Assembly (NCBI GenBank): GCA_045599585.1
Contig: JAZRWH010000088.1
Span: 1-64,000 of the forward strand
DNA: 64,000 nt
Source: RGIG464 sp045599585
GTDB lineage: Bacteria; Myxococcota_A; Bradymonadia; UBA4248
Reading direction: 5' to 3'
In this document: positions 7,230-16,356 of the stretch, piece after piece
Layout: each line of letters starts with the position of its first letter
How positions within the stretch are numbered: the stretch's first letter is position 1
Program-made: the position numbers and the translations under genes
Notes under the pieces: model-generated
Seen by the model: only the letters and a program-made list of their open reading frames with translations
Databases searched by the model: none
What the model was told of the DNA's origin: nothing

Positions 7230-8642
7230 TTAGAAATCGAGGAAGTTGAGGTAGAGGCTCATGCCAGTGCCATTGACTTTGAAGTTGATGTGTTGTGAGC
7301 CCATGCGAGCTTTGGTCATATTGTCGCCATCGGGGACGGTGATTTCGTTAAAGTTGACGGAGTAATTGGTGTATTCGAGGATACCTTTAAAGAAATCGGT
7401 CTGAGTAAGGATGGAACCGCCGACAGCGAAGACACTCATGCCACCGGTGGCTTTACCAGCGAAGATACTGCCGAGGCCGATAGAGAATTTGGCTTCAGAG
7501 ACTTCGATCTTGAGTCCCGCGAGGAAGTCCATGTATCCACAGACATTTTCGGAGCTCCACAAACGGAAAGCCATGGTGAAGTAGTTATAGAAGTCGGGGT
7601 CTTTGGCGAGGAGGTAAGCTTCGTCGTATTCCGTAGCCATATCAGGAATTGTGACCGTGAAAGTTGTGTCAGTGGAACCGTTTTGTATGGCGATAGCGGT
7701 ATCGATCTGCTGTTCGTAGAGCATACGGGCGAGAATGCCGCGGATGAGGTCTGGGGCGATGTGAAGACCGACTTCGGCGTCAGAGGGGAAATCGTTCATT
7801 TCGTAGGCCCACTGAGCGTTAGAGTGGATGGCGTATTGGAGGTTGGAATACATACCGAAGGTCAGCGTACCCGCAGCCAAATTGACGCGAGGCGAACCGG
7901 CCAAGAGTTTGATTTGATTTTCGCCGAGTTCCCAAGCGGCAATGTCGAAGAGGTGTGCACGTTTAAGATCGAGCTGGGATTTGACGATCGGGGTAATGAT
8001 CTGCAGGATCGGTTGCGGGACACTGTTTCCGTTTGCGGAGAAACCGAGGAACTGAGCTTCAGGGAGGTTGGCGAAGATTGAGGAACGAAGGTTAGAACCG
8101 TCATCATTTTGTTTTTGAACAGCGATGACAGGAACGCCGAATTTGGCTTTAAGGCTGAAGCTGCCTAAGCCCAAGACGCTACCTTCAAGCGGAATGGTGA
8201 AGGAGAGGCAGTTATCGGTGCTTCCCGAATAAGTGTAGTCGCTCGAGGCGGGCGTGCAGCCACCGACAGCGATTGTGGGGAGCTGAAGTTTGATGGAAGC
8301 GAGACCGATGTTGAGGTCATAGTTCCAGCTTGCAGCTTTTTGAAAGAGTTTGTTGATGGCGTCCGCGTTGAGCGTAAGCGCCATGGCGAAGTCGCCAGCA
8401 TAATTAGGTTCGTTGAGCTGTTTAATGAAGGTTGTCTGATCGAGGATTGTACCTTCATTTTTAATGGCTTCAGCGAGCTGACCGGGGACGCTAGAGCAGG
8501 ATGCGCCGGTAATGATATCGCCAACACCGTTCACTGCATCGAGCGCAGCAGCGACGTCATTTTCATCACAGCTGGAGAGGCAGGTGAGGGTGGGTACTGC
8601 GACAGCAGCAGCGACTAAAGCGGATCTAAATAAATTGTTCAT
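7230..8642 (-). CDS. Large lipoprotein, unknown function
   Basis: This is a 470-residue protein with a type II signal peptide (MNNLFRSALVAAAVAVPTLT, then CLSSCDEND). The lipobox Cys is most likely in LSSC. The mature part is rich in beta-strand-like alternation (LNIGLASIKLQLPTIAVGG, SFSLKAKFGVPVIAV), which suggests an amphipathic beta-rich lipid-binding or barrel-like fold. A few Cys (GASC, GGC, NC, VC) are scattered. I do not recognise a family. Start ATG 8640-8642 has AAGGAG about 6 nt upstream. It is monocistronic, with a terminator at 7175-7208 and a 400-nt gap upstream. Confidence 0.85.
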   Translation of the reverse strand: MNNLFRSALVAAAVAVPTLTCLSSCDENDVAAALDAVNGVGDIITGASCSSVPGQLAEAIKNEGTILDQTTFIKQLNEPNYAGDFAMALTLNADAINKLFQKAASWNYDLNIGLASIKLQLPTIAVGGCTPASSDYTYSGSTDNCLSFTIPLEGSVLGLGSFSLKAKFGVPVIAVQKQNDDGSNLRSSIFANLPEAQFLGFSANGNSVPQPILQIITPIVKSQLDLKRAHLFDIAAWELGENQIKLLAGSPRVNLAAGTLTFGMYSNLQYAIHSNAQWAYEMNDFPSDAEVGLHIAPDLIRGILARMLYEQQIDTAIAIQNGSTDTTFTVTIPDMATEYDEAYLLAKDPDFYNYFTMAFRLWSSENVCGYMDFLAGLKIEVSEAKFSIGLGSIFAGKATGGMSVFAVGGSILTQTDFFKGILEYTNYSVNFNEITVPDGDNMTKARMGSQHINFKVNGTGMSLYLNFLDF

Positions 8643-9042
8643 GCTGGAACTCCTTGTTCTGCAGATCGATAATAAGGATAGAAGGGCTATGCATAGTTAA
8701 CAATCACCCTATTTTCGATCTATTTAGCGTTTTTGGTTGTAAAATAAAAGTCAGGGGTAAGGAAAATTCCGGACAAGCATTTTGAATTAAAAATCTAAGA
8801 TTGTTGTGCATAAGATGAGCTTGTTGCATTTGAACTTAGAATTAAATGTATCTGTTTAAAAGTGAATCAGTTTGTCGTTGCGAGATGTAGTTTGCGAAGA
8901 CTGAATTTCCTTGCCATAGTGTGTAGTTTTAACTAGAGTAATGTGCCGTTTATTTTTGTCATTTAGGTGGCAGAATAACGAGAAGCCGTCATCCTTACGG
9001 TTCATTGAGAACCGATTTCAGAGATAAGAGTATAAATCCACG
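8643..9042. other. Divergent intergenic region
   Basis: This gap is about 400 nt between divergent genes. It contains no plausible ORF or repeat element. TTGCCA (8911-8916), a 17-nt spacer and TAGAGT (8934-8939) could be a promoter for secG about 100 nt upstream of its start. I see nothing else. Confidence 0.4.
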
Positions 9043-9648
9043 ATGTTTTGGACGTTTATTTACATTGTTTTTGTCATCATTTGCGTATTTTTGATCATCA
9101 CAGTTCTGCTTCAGCCAGGCAAACAAGGTGGCTTGGGAGCGGCATTTGGCGGCGGCGGAAATACGGTGTTCGGTGCGAGTGGCGGTACGCCTGTTTTTCG
9201 CAGAATGACGACGGTCGCGGCGGTTATCTTTATGCTTTTAAGCCTCTTTTTGGCGTGGCATGCCGTGGACAATAGTGTTGATAAGAAACAGGAAGTTCAG
9301 AAGAAACGTGGTCTCGACGTGCATTCTGTGTACGAAGAACCGACAATTGAATTGCCTGCAGCTGCGGACTTTACGGCGCCTGCAGCTCCTGCCCCCGCCG
9401 CGCCTGCTGCAGTTGTTCCTGCTGCGCCCGCTGCTCCTGTTGAAGCTGCGCCTGTCGTTCCCGCAGAGGCTGCGCCTTCTCCTGAGCTGCTCCCTGTGGT
9501 GCCGCTTAATCCCTCGCTCGATTTGAATCTCGGTGCCCCCGCTGGGTTGAATCTCGATCTACAGCAGCCGTCTTTGGGGATTGAAGTGCCCAGTTTGAAC
9601 TTGGATGTTCCGGTGGTTCCGTCTCCTGCTCCGGTTCCTGCGAACTAA
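9043..9648 (+). CDS. secG: Preprotein translocase subunit SecG with Pro/Ala-rich tail
   Basis: This is a 201-residue protein. The first 80 residues are SecG: TM1 (TFIYIVFVIICVFLIITVLL), the conserved QPGKQGGLGAAFGGGG loop followed by NTVFG, and TM2 (MTTVAAVIFMLLSLFLAW). SecG is the small subunit of the SecYEG inner-membrane channel. The remaining 120 residues are unusual: a low-complexity APAAPAP stretch, then LDLNLGAPAGLNLDL-like repeats. Typical SecG is 75-130 residues. Some proteobacterial SecG proteins also carry Ala/Pro tails. The ribosome site is weak. The gap to the next gene holds a type A doublet. Confidence 0.93.
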   Translation: MFWTFIYIVFVIICVFLIITVLLQPGKQGGLGAAFGGGGNTVFGASGGTPVFRRMTTVAAVIFMLLSLFLAWHAVDNSVDKKQEVQKKRGLDVHSVYEEPTIELPAAADFTAPAAPAPAAPAAVVPAAPAAPVEAAPVVPAEAAPSPELLPVVPLNPSLDLNLGAPAGLNLDLQQPSLGIEVPSLNLDVPVVPSPAPVPAN

Positions 9649-9813
9649 GTTTAATCGTCATCAGTGACAAAGCTTTGATCTCTTGTCATGGGGCTTAACG
9701 GCAAAGTTACTTGCTTGTGGCTCCATAACATAGGTCATTCAATATCATAGCGCGTTGGCATGTGCGTACGTCGTGCATCGTCTACGCGCTTTCTTCGTTT
9801 TTGAACGCAAAAA

Positions 9814-9880
9814 AGCTCGGGCGTATGGCTTTAGCCATAGCCCGAGCAGGCCGGCGTATTCGCTTTGCGAATAGCCGGCC
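9814..9880. repeat. Type A bulged-hairpin repeat, doublet
   Basis: At 9814-9847, GCTCGGGC, bulged G, TATGGC, TTTA, GCCATA, GCCCGAGC. At 9849-9880, GGCCGGC, bulged G, TATTCGC, TTT, GCGAATA, GCCGGCC. An A-run at 9809-9814 makes the first hairpin a terminator on the minus strand, suited to the 9919-13464 gene. Confidence 0.85.
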
Positions 9881-9918
9881 AACAAAAATGCCATCAAATC
9901 AATAAAGTAATCTCTTTT

Positions 9919-12900
9919 TTACGGTTCAATGCACCGAATTTCGATGTTGTCGATGTTAGTTGGATCTGAACCATCTTTTTTTATAAAAAGACGAAGCATA
10001 TTTTGTGATGGAGAGTTTGAGCATGACACGACGGTGGACCAGGCGGAAGCGTCTGTGCGGATGGACAGATCAGAGGATTCGCGGTCCAAAACGGTCATAT
10101 AGGTGTACTGTGAGAGGTCAAGATTGGAACTTGAAAGGGTGATGGTTCTCGAGGCTTCGATGGGGATGATCAGCGGACGCGCGGTGTTTAGGATTTCATT
10201 GTCCGAGCGGATATTGAAATTGGGTTTGCATTGTCGCACGTTGAGGGTGAATCGCAGCGGTGCTCCGACGCGCGTTTCGGAGTCGCCATTGATAACGACG
10301 GGAAGCGGGCCTTCTCCGTAGCGACAAGTAGCATCCCAAACAAAGGCATCGTTTTCAATTCTGCCCAGACGCGTTTGCACGTGTGGCGTAACGTCTGCGT
10401 CAAAGACAAGGGGAAGCTTGATGCGTTCACCATCGTTGACGAAGAAATCAGTTTTGGGGTCTGAGAGTGTGACGAGCGGTTCGCACGAAAGCTGGGCCGA
10501 GAGGTTGGCCTCTGCGATGAGTCCGGATTGGTCACGCGCCTGTAGGACGGGGGGTACGAAAGCTTTGAGGCAGTTGCCCTGAACGGCTGCAATACCAAAA
10601 TAGGTTGCGTTGTCGATGCCTGATTCTAAGAAAAGCGACGTGGATGTACGTCCCGTAAGTTGAATTTGATCTTGCGAGAGGTCTCCGTCCGGATCGAAGA
10701 TTTTGAACTGCCAGCGGAATAAATTTTGGCTAAGTTGATCTTGCGTGGAAGATAATTCGAGGTTTTCTATTTTAGGCGTGCATTTTCGGTCTTCAAGCGT
10801 AACCCAGATCGTTTCGGATTGCTTTTTCTCGGGATCGAGGAACAGTTCAAGTGAGCAGAGGCGTTCACGTGCATCAAGCTTCGAATTGAGGCCATGAATG
10901 CAACCGGGTTTGAGTTTGAATTCGACGAGCCAGCCTGTGGCGCTTTTTTTGAACGCGATGGGTTCAAACGCGTTTTCAAATGCGGGATTGTTGCAAGCAA
11001 AATTACCGAAAGAGGGTTTAAGATCTTTGGCATTGAGGACGGAGTAGAAGGCCGCAGAAGCGGAGGCTTCCGAGGCATCATTTTCACTTTCGTATTCGCG
11101 AAGTTGAACGTGTTTTGTGGCGAAAACGACGTCAGAGCGACTGAGCGGTTCAAAATTGAACAGCAAGAAAGTTGCGTTTTCTGGGAGTTTTTGAGAAGCG
11201 TCACGAATGAACAGCGTAAAGGGGAACTGTGAGCGTTCGATGTTATTTGTCAGAATGTTGAAAATAAATTCATAAACGCCGGGTACATTCGTTTTTTCAA
11301 TGTACGTGAGTTCAGCACGCGCTTTGACTTCATTCGTAAGCTTATCATAAATTTCCCAACGGTCACCGCTTTGATGTCCGGGTCTAGATTTGTTATTTGC
11401 GCTAATATACCGAATGGCATGTTGGGTGTTTTCGCCTTCATAGAGCTCGAATTGCGGAGCGATGACTTTTTGCAACGGATCAAACCAAGCGGAGACGCGG
11501 ATATCGTTTGAAGGCTGATCCACGAGATTGCAAACATGGTGATTGTCGACGAAGCTATAGCATGGGGTATAGGTATTGCTTTGTGGTTGCCAAACAGAGA
11601 CTTCGCGGAGCTCGATGGGATGAAACGTAGTGGCGCGCAGCTGAACGGGCATTTTGATGGGAGGTGCAATCGTATCCGTTATTTCAATTTCAGCATTCCA
11701 TATCGCAAACTCGCTCCATTCCGGTTCGATTTGAAACGCGCCGTCGTAGGACGTGACGATGGTACCGTTAGGCAATTTAAGTTTGTATTGAATGACGTCT
11801 GAGTCTGAGTCGACGGCGAGGGCACGAATGGTGAGTCTATCTGCAGCACCGACTTTGACGGGTCTGCCTGAAATACTCGTTTTTTCTCCAGTTGTAGCAT
11901 TATCTACGATGATGTTGATTAATTCTGGTGCTGTGTTTGGTCTTGAAACCAATATGCGTATATTTTTTGAATCTTTGCTTGCTGGAGGCCCATCACTGAT
12001 GCAATTGACGGTGAGCTCATAGCTTTTACCTTGTCGTTTTCCGTCTTCAAATTGGGGTTTCCATCGAAGTTCTCCAGGGCAGTCTGGGTGATTCATACTT
12101 TGTGAGCAAGCCTGGAGGGATTCGAGGACGGCATAAAGTGAGCAGTTGTCCTGCCAACACGCGGCGTTTTGGTCCATCGTGACCGAAGCGTGGACGTTGC
12201 TTCCGCCTGTGCAAAGTGGAATGACGAGTTCATGGCCTACGTTGACAGGAAATTCGATAACAGATGTTCCTTCTCCAGCGAATTCTACAGGCAGACCGCC
12301 TGTAATTCTTGCGACACAGAAAACAAAAAGTGAGATTAAAAAGATGCTGATAATGACGAAGATCGAGAGATATTTATGGCTTTTTTTCTTAGGTTGTATG
12401 GGCAAATAGTCGAAGACTGGGAGCGACAGGATGGCGGCCTTCTTGTATTTATCTTTTGAGTCGAGTCGAAATCGGAAACCGCCTTCAAACTCGTTCATTT
12501 CGTGCAGAACGCCGCGCAGCCCCAGGCCGTACTGAGAGGGTTCGGGGAGTTTGTCGCTTTCATCATAGGTTCTGAAGATCAAAAACTGAGCTCCAGTAAA
12601 GTCATCTGACGAAAGTTCGCACTGTATGAGGACGTCACCGCCGACCGTGAGAGCGTTGTCAATGACGCGCATGAGGCACATTGCGATGGTCTGTGGCGCC
12701 GCAGTACACAGCCATCGACCTTTGGGGACATTTTGCATATGAATGCGTTTAAGGGCATCTGCGCGTCCCGTTTGAACGCTAAGCATGTCGATGGCTTGTT
12801 TGATGATGATTTCGGGCTCAATAACCATGCGGCATGCAGCCGCGAGTTCGAGAATCTGCTGATAAATGTTCCCGCATTTTTCGAGGTGGAGCGCCTCAAT

Positions 12901-13464
12901 TGCTTCTGGGGTGACGGCTTTTGCCTTATCTTTGCTGACGAAGAGGTGGAACATGCTTCGGAGCTTGATCATGGCGCGCGTCGTGTCCATGAGCATCGGA
13001 TCGATGTGCGGGGCGACGAGGTAGAAGTGCGCTATTTTTCGTATTTCCCAAAAAGTTTTGCCCCATTTTTTCCAGAGTCGTTCTTCCGGAGCGGATTTGA
13101 CGCCGCAGAGTCTGAACATTTCTTCTCGAACGCCATCGAGCTGATCGTTGGTCAGTTCGTATGATCCGTCTTGTTTTTTGACGTTCTTCACTTCTTCCGA
13201 GAGTGAAACCATGCCGAGGAGTCTGTGTTTGAGGACGTCATGAGCGAGTATTTCGAGGAGTTTGCGTACGCGTCTGAGGTTGGCTGCATTTGTTGCATCG
13301 CCTTTGGTTCGTTGTTTTTCGATCCATTGTGCGAGCGTTGGTCCCAAATAGACGAAGATATTGAGCATCACGCCCAATATGAGCAGAAGTTGAACGACGA
13401 TCGCGAAGATCGTAAGCAAAAAGATGAGTCTGGAATTTGGCAGAGCAAAAATCAGTTCATACAT
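9919..13464 (-). CDS. Histidine-kinase-like membrane receptor with large exported region
   Basis: This is an 1181-residue protein. TM1 is at about 13-40. The cytoplasmic part (41-362) contains LEILAHDVLKHRL (70-82), which sits where a phospho-accepting H-box could be. It also has a GHKL-like ATPase fold with an N-box-like MRVIDNALTVGG (265-276) and a G-box-like YGLGLRGVLHEMNEFEGGF (312-330). The N-box is degenerate, so catalysis is uncertain. TM2 (365-386) leads into about 790 residues of probable periplasmic sequence made of Ig/cadherin-like beta modules (for example RPNTAPELINIIVDNATTG and AVDSDSDVIQYKLKLPNG). The order is inverted compared with normal sensor kinases, whose sensor domain comes first. 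No response regulator is adjacent. Confidence 0.75.
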   Translation of the reverse strand: MYELIFALPNSRLIFLLTIFAIVVQLLLILGVMLNIFVYLGPTLAQWIEKQRTKGDATNAANLRRVRKLLEILAHDVLKHRLLGMVSLSEEVKNVKKQDGSYELTNDQLDGVREEMFRLCGVKSAPEERLWKKWGKTFWEIRKIAHFYLVAPHIDPMLMDTTRAMIKLRSMFHLFVSKDKAKAVTPEAIEALHLEKCGNIYQQILELAAACRMVIEPEIIIKQAIDMLSVQTGRADALKRIHMQNVPKGRWLCTAAPQTIAMCLMRVIDNALTVGGDVLIQCELSSDDFTGAQFLIFRTYDESDKLPEPSQYGLGLRGVLHEMNEFEGGFRFRLDSKDKYKKAAILSLPVFDYLPIQPKKKSHKYLSIFVIISIFLISLFVFCVARITGGLPVEFAGEGTSVIEFPVNVGHELVIPLCTGGSNVHASVTMDQNAACWQDNCSLYAVLESLQACSQSMNHPDCPGELRWKPQFEDGKRQGKSYELTVNCISDGPPASKDSKNIRILVSRPNTAPELINIIVDNATTGEKTSISGRPVKVGAADRLTIRALAVDSDSDVIQYKLKLPNGTIVTSYDGAFQIEPEWSEFAIWNAEIEITDTIAPPIKMPVQLRATTFHPIELREVSVWQPQSNTYTPCYSFVDNHHVCNLVDQPSNDIRVSAWFDPLQKVIAPQFELYEGENTQHAIRYISANNKSRPGHQSGDRWEIYDKLTNEVKARAELTYIEKTNVPGVYEFIFNILTNNIERSQFPFTLFIRDASQKLPENATFLLFNFEPLSRSDVVFATKHVQLREYESENDASEASASAAFYSVLNAKDLKPSFGNFACNNPAFENAFEPIAFKKSATGWLVEFKLKPGCIHGLNSKLDARERLCSLELFLDPEKKQSETIWVTLEDRKCTPKIENLELSSTQDQLSQNLFRWQFKIFDPDGDLSQDQIQLTGRTSTSLFLESGIDNATYFGIAAVQGNCLKAFVPPVLQARDQSGLIAEANLSAQLSCEPLVTLSDPKTDFFVNDGERIKLPLVFDADVTPHVQTRLGRIENDAFVWDATCRYGEGPLPVVINGDSETRVGAPLRFTLNVRQCKPNFNIRSDNEILNTARPLIIPIEASRTITLSSSNLDLSQYTYMTVLDRESSDLSIRTDASAWSTVVSCSNSPSQNMLRLFIKKDGSDPTNIDNIEIRCIEP

Positions 13465-13519
13465 AAGGTGCCAATCATTCCGATAATGTTATTCGTACGA
13501 GAATAATTAAATGTATTTT

Positions 13520-13658
13520 GAGGGGGAAGAGTCCCCCTGAGCGTCTATTGTCTTCGCCGTTAGCACTAGGCTTATTTAGTCTATAATGCGTGTTATCGAA
13601 AGAAAGTGTTATCCGGTTTTAGTGGTTTGGTGCGAAGCCAATACGCCGCTACCCCTTC
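13520..13658 (-). repeat. Type B palindromic repeat
   Basis: On the minus strand it reads AGAAGGGGTAGCGGC, bulged G, TATTGGCTTCGC, a loop of about 65 nt, GGCGAAGACAATA, GACGCT and the terminal hairpin AGGGGGACTCTTCCCCCT. It lies between two minus-strand genes. Confidence 0.8.
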
Positions 13659-13684
13659 TGGCCTGCGGCGCGTCAACGATCATG

Positions 13685-15331
13685 TTAAGCTTTGGGCGTC
13701 AACGATCTTGGAACGAGCGAGGCGTCGACGGCGTACCATTTGCCTTCGAGTCGAACGAGCGGCACAATGAAATAGTTTTCGCCAGATTCAAAGAGGACGA
13801 CGAGGGCATTTTTGGATTCGGAGCCAGAAACAGTTTTAAGCGAGATGGCTTCAATGGTCTTAAAACGCGCCATAATTGCCTGTGGCATGGGTAGAAGGTC
13901 TTTTTCCCAAAGCGCAGCGGGTTCAAGGATGATGCTTTCATCTTTGGGCATTGCCATGAGCTTATTGGCTGCGCTGTAACAGCGTCCACGTTTTGCTTTA
14001 ATCAGAGAGCTAATCGTTGCATTGACAGTCTGATTAGGTTGCTGTTGCAGGTTCGGCGAAGCGATGAGAAGCAAAATGACTGTGACGAGAAATAAAATGC
14101 CGCCGGCGATTGCAGAAAAGACAAAAGCAATGATCGTAAGACAGAGTCCAAAGGTCGTAGGCAGGAGCGAGAGCAGCACGTTGAGCATCTGTGCCTTACC
14201 AGGGGTATAGTCGTTTGGATCAGGGGTTGGGCAGTCGATGGTAAACTTATTTTCAAACTTGTAAGGTCTGAAATTTTTGAGCAATCGTTTGTCGATGGCT
14301 TCGCCTTTAGGTTCTTCTGTTTTGTCTTCGACAGCCAGGAGGCGTCTACGGCCTTCTTCAGAGAAGTCGTAGTTGACGGATTTTACGGAGCGCAGATTAT
14401 TAGCGTCACTGGTTGTGCTTTCGGGTTGTCGAATGCCGGTATTGTCTTGTTTTACGTTGACGACGTCGGCAATGCTATCGCGGCGTACAGCTTTTTCGTT
14501 GGCCGAGGAAGATTTTGCGACGTTAAATTTGTCGTCAAAGGAAAAGTCGAATCCGTCGATACCATTTTTGTTTTGTGCAACGGCTTCTGCGGGACGGACA
14601 GGTGTTTTTTCTTGTTGGCTGATCGGTTTCGGGGCACCTTCATTTTGTGCTTTGATCGGCCGAGCTGGTGTTGCTGCTTGTTGACTTACTGGTCTTTCGG
14701 CAGAAGTCTTTTGGAACATTCCGGAGATTTTATTTTTAGAGGCAGCTTCTGCGACGCGCGGAATATGACGCAATCCGGAGTTTAAACTTGGCTCGGAGAA
14801 CATACCCGATCCGGAGCGCGGAGGTGTAAGCAATCCGGAAGTTGTTTTGGGTGCTTTGATAAAGCCTGATTCTAAGCTTGGCTGTTGCGGTTCATCGGAA
14901 TCAAAATTGATATTGAGATCGCTACCGGCCAAGGTTGGTCGACGCATACGTTCTCGGATGCGTTTGTTCGACTCACTACTTTCGAGCGGGCTTCTTTTAC
15001 CCATATCCATGGGAGCATCCATGGGGCTTTTTTTGCCTAACGTCGAGAGTGATGGCAAGTTATTGTTCGCGCAAAAATCTTTGATCAGCCCAAGAAATCG
15101 TTCGTAATCGGCTTCGGCTTCTGGTGTAAAAGCGTGGAGCTGTTCGTAGATGACGTAGTCCATTTTATTGGCTTGTCGAACGTCTTTGCAGAGATAAGCG
15201 CAGAAATCACGGCAAATTTCTTGGGCACGAGCTTGATCGCTAGCCGACAGGTTTCCCAAACGCGCAAGGTACTGGGCAAACTCGTCAACAACGGCATCTA
15301 CTGTATTTTCAAAGGAATCTTTCCACGCCAT
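13685..15331 (-). CDS. Membrane protein with disordered centre, unknown function
   Basis: This is a 548-residue protein. The first 110 residues look helical and soluble (WKDSFENTVDAVVDEFAQYL, CRDFCAYLCKDVRQ). They are followed by about 250 residues of low complexity rich in S, P, K and Q with short repeated motifs (LESGFIKAPKTTSGLLTPPR; SGSGMFSEPSLNSGL). Two close TM helices follow (LNVLLSLLPTTFGLCLTIIA; IAGGILFLVTVILLLI), then a C-terminal soluble domain of about 120 residues ending YFIVPLVRLEGKWYAVDASL. I recognise no family. The C-terminal strand pattern resembles small SnoaL/DUF4878-like folds seen after TM regions, but that is a guess. Start ATG 15329-15331. Confidence 0.75.
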   Translation of the reverse strand: MAWKDSFENTVDAVVDEFAQYLARLGNLSASDQARAQEICRDFCAYLCKDVRQANKMDYVIYEQLHAFTPEAEADYERFLGLIKDFCANNNLPSLSTLGKKSPMDAPMDMGKRSPLESSESNKRIRERMRRPTLAGSDLNINFDSDEPQQPSLESGFIKAPKTTSGLLTPPRSGSGMFSEPSLNSGLRHIPRVAEAASKNKISGMFQKTSAERPVSQQAATPARPIKAQNEGAPKPISQQEKTPVRPAEAVAQNKNGIDGFDFSFDDKFNVAKSSSANEKAVRRDSIADVVNVKQDNTGIRQPESTTSDANNLRSVKSVNYDFSEEGRRRLLAVEDKTEEPKGEAIDKRLLKNFRPYKFENKFTIDCPTPDPNDYTPGKAQMLNVLLSLLPTTFGLCLTIIAFVFSAIAGGILFLVTVILLLIASPNLQQQPNQTVNATISSLIKAKRGRCYSAANKLMAMPKDESIILEPAALWEKDLLPMPQAIMARFKTIEAISLKTVSGSESKNALVVLFESGENYFIVPLVRLEGKWYAVDASLVPRSLTPKA

Positions 15332-15441
15332 TTTTTTCGTTTCCTTGAGCTAAGCCAAAAGTCATAAAACGCCGTTCTCTGCGCACAAAGGAACGTGCTG
15401 AAGTAAACTTTATTACCACGTCGTGCAAATGATATAAAGCA

Positions 15442-16035
15442 TTATAGAATCGCTCGAATGACGCTAAATAGTCCAATGGTAATAAAGATGATGCCGGCGA
15501 CCAGCTTACAGAGTGCGACTTTACCTTGAAGATGCTTTCCAATGTAATACCCACCGATCAAGATGACCGCGCCCCACATGGCACTTCCGATCAAGACACC
15601 GGGCAGGGTCAGAGGCATGGAATCGACCGAGGTGATTTCCAGCATTGGGAAGAGGAGGATCATGAGGCCCAGGGTAGCCGGAGAGATTGACAGCAAAAAC
15701 GTTGTAACGCCGGTGGCTGCAATCTCTGTTGCTGTAAATTTTTTGGGTGGCTTATTTCGCGTAAAGATGAGCTGGGCACCGATACAGGCAAATAAAGATC
15801 CAGTACAGACTTTAATAATCCAGGCGTAGTCTTGTGTCAGCGCCAGAACGTAGGACATTCCGATGAGCACGAGTACGGCCGAACATACGTCTGCGATGGC
15901 CATGACGATGACAGACGGCAGGCCTGTTTTCCAACCGTACGTCATGGTGCGTTCCAGACAAAATAATCCTACGGGGCCAACTGGGATGGCGACGACCAAT
16001 CCAACGATGATCCCCTTTAAAAAAGTAGTAAGCAT
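15442..16035 (-). CDS. LysE/RhtB family exporter
   Basis: This is a 197-residue integral membrane protein with about six TM helices, the usual LysE/RhtB size. The N-terminal family motif is VGLVVAIPVGPVGLFCLERT. The family exports amino acids or other small metabolites from the cytoplasm. The substrate cannot be read from sequence. It is transcribed alone on the minus strand. Confidence 0.88.
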   Translation of the reverse strand: MLTTFLKGIIVGLVVAIPVGPVGLFCLERTMTYGWKTGLPSVIVMAIADVCSAVLVLIGMSYVLALTQDYAWIIKVCTGSLFACIGAQLIFTRNKPPKKFTATEIAATGVTTFLLSISPATLGLMILLFPMLEITSVDSMPLTLPGVLIGSAMWGAVILIGGYYIGKHLQGKVALCKLVAGIIFITIGLFSVIRAIL

Positions 16036-16109
16036 ATAACCGTATTTCCGCGCAGAATATTCGTTTGCGCAATTTTAGACTTCTGTTTTGTCCTCACTGA
16101 GGTGCAGAC

Positions 16110-16140
16110 AAAATAAAACGCCGCCCAAGGGCGCGGCGCT
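16110..16140 (-). terminator. Minus-strand terminator
   Basis: CGCCGC at 16119-16124 pairs with GCGGCG at 16133-16138, followed on the minus strand by TTTTATTTT. It would stop transcription coming from the 16.4-18.2 kb lipoprotein gene before lysE. Confidence 0.65.
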
Positions 16141-16281
16141 TAAAATGACCTATACGGCATTTATTGCCAATTATTTAAGGTTTTTCTTAAATTTCCGACC
16201 TTAAAGTCGTTGTCTTTTAACGAAAATGAATAACAATAAAGTGTGTTTTGTTGAGCTGTTGCGTATTAGCTGCCGCAGGCA

Positions 16282-16339
16282 GAGGGGGTAGCGGCGTATC
16301 TCCGCAGGAGATAGCCGCTCAGGGGGAGGCTTCCCCCTC
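16282..16339 (+). repeat. Type B palindromic repeat (compact)
   Basis: GAGGGGGTAGCGGC, bulged G, TATCTCC, loop GCAG, GAGATA, GCCGCT, then the terminal hairpin AGGGGGAGGCTTCCCCCT. The preceding GCCGCAGGCA is shared with the copy at 24719, so similarity extends beyond the palindrome. Confidence 0.9.
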
Positions 16340-16356
16340 AGAGCAGGATTCTCGCT

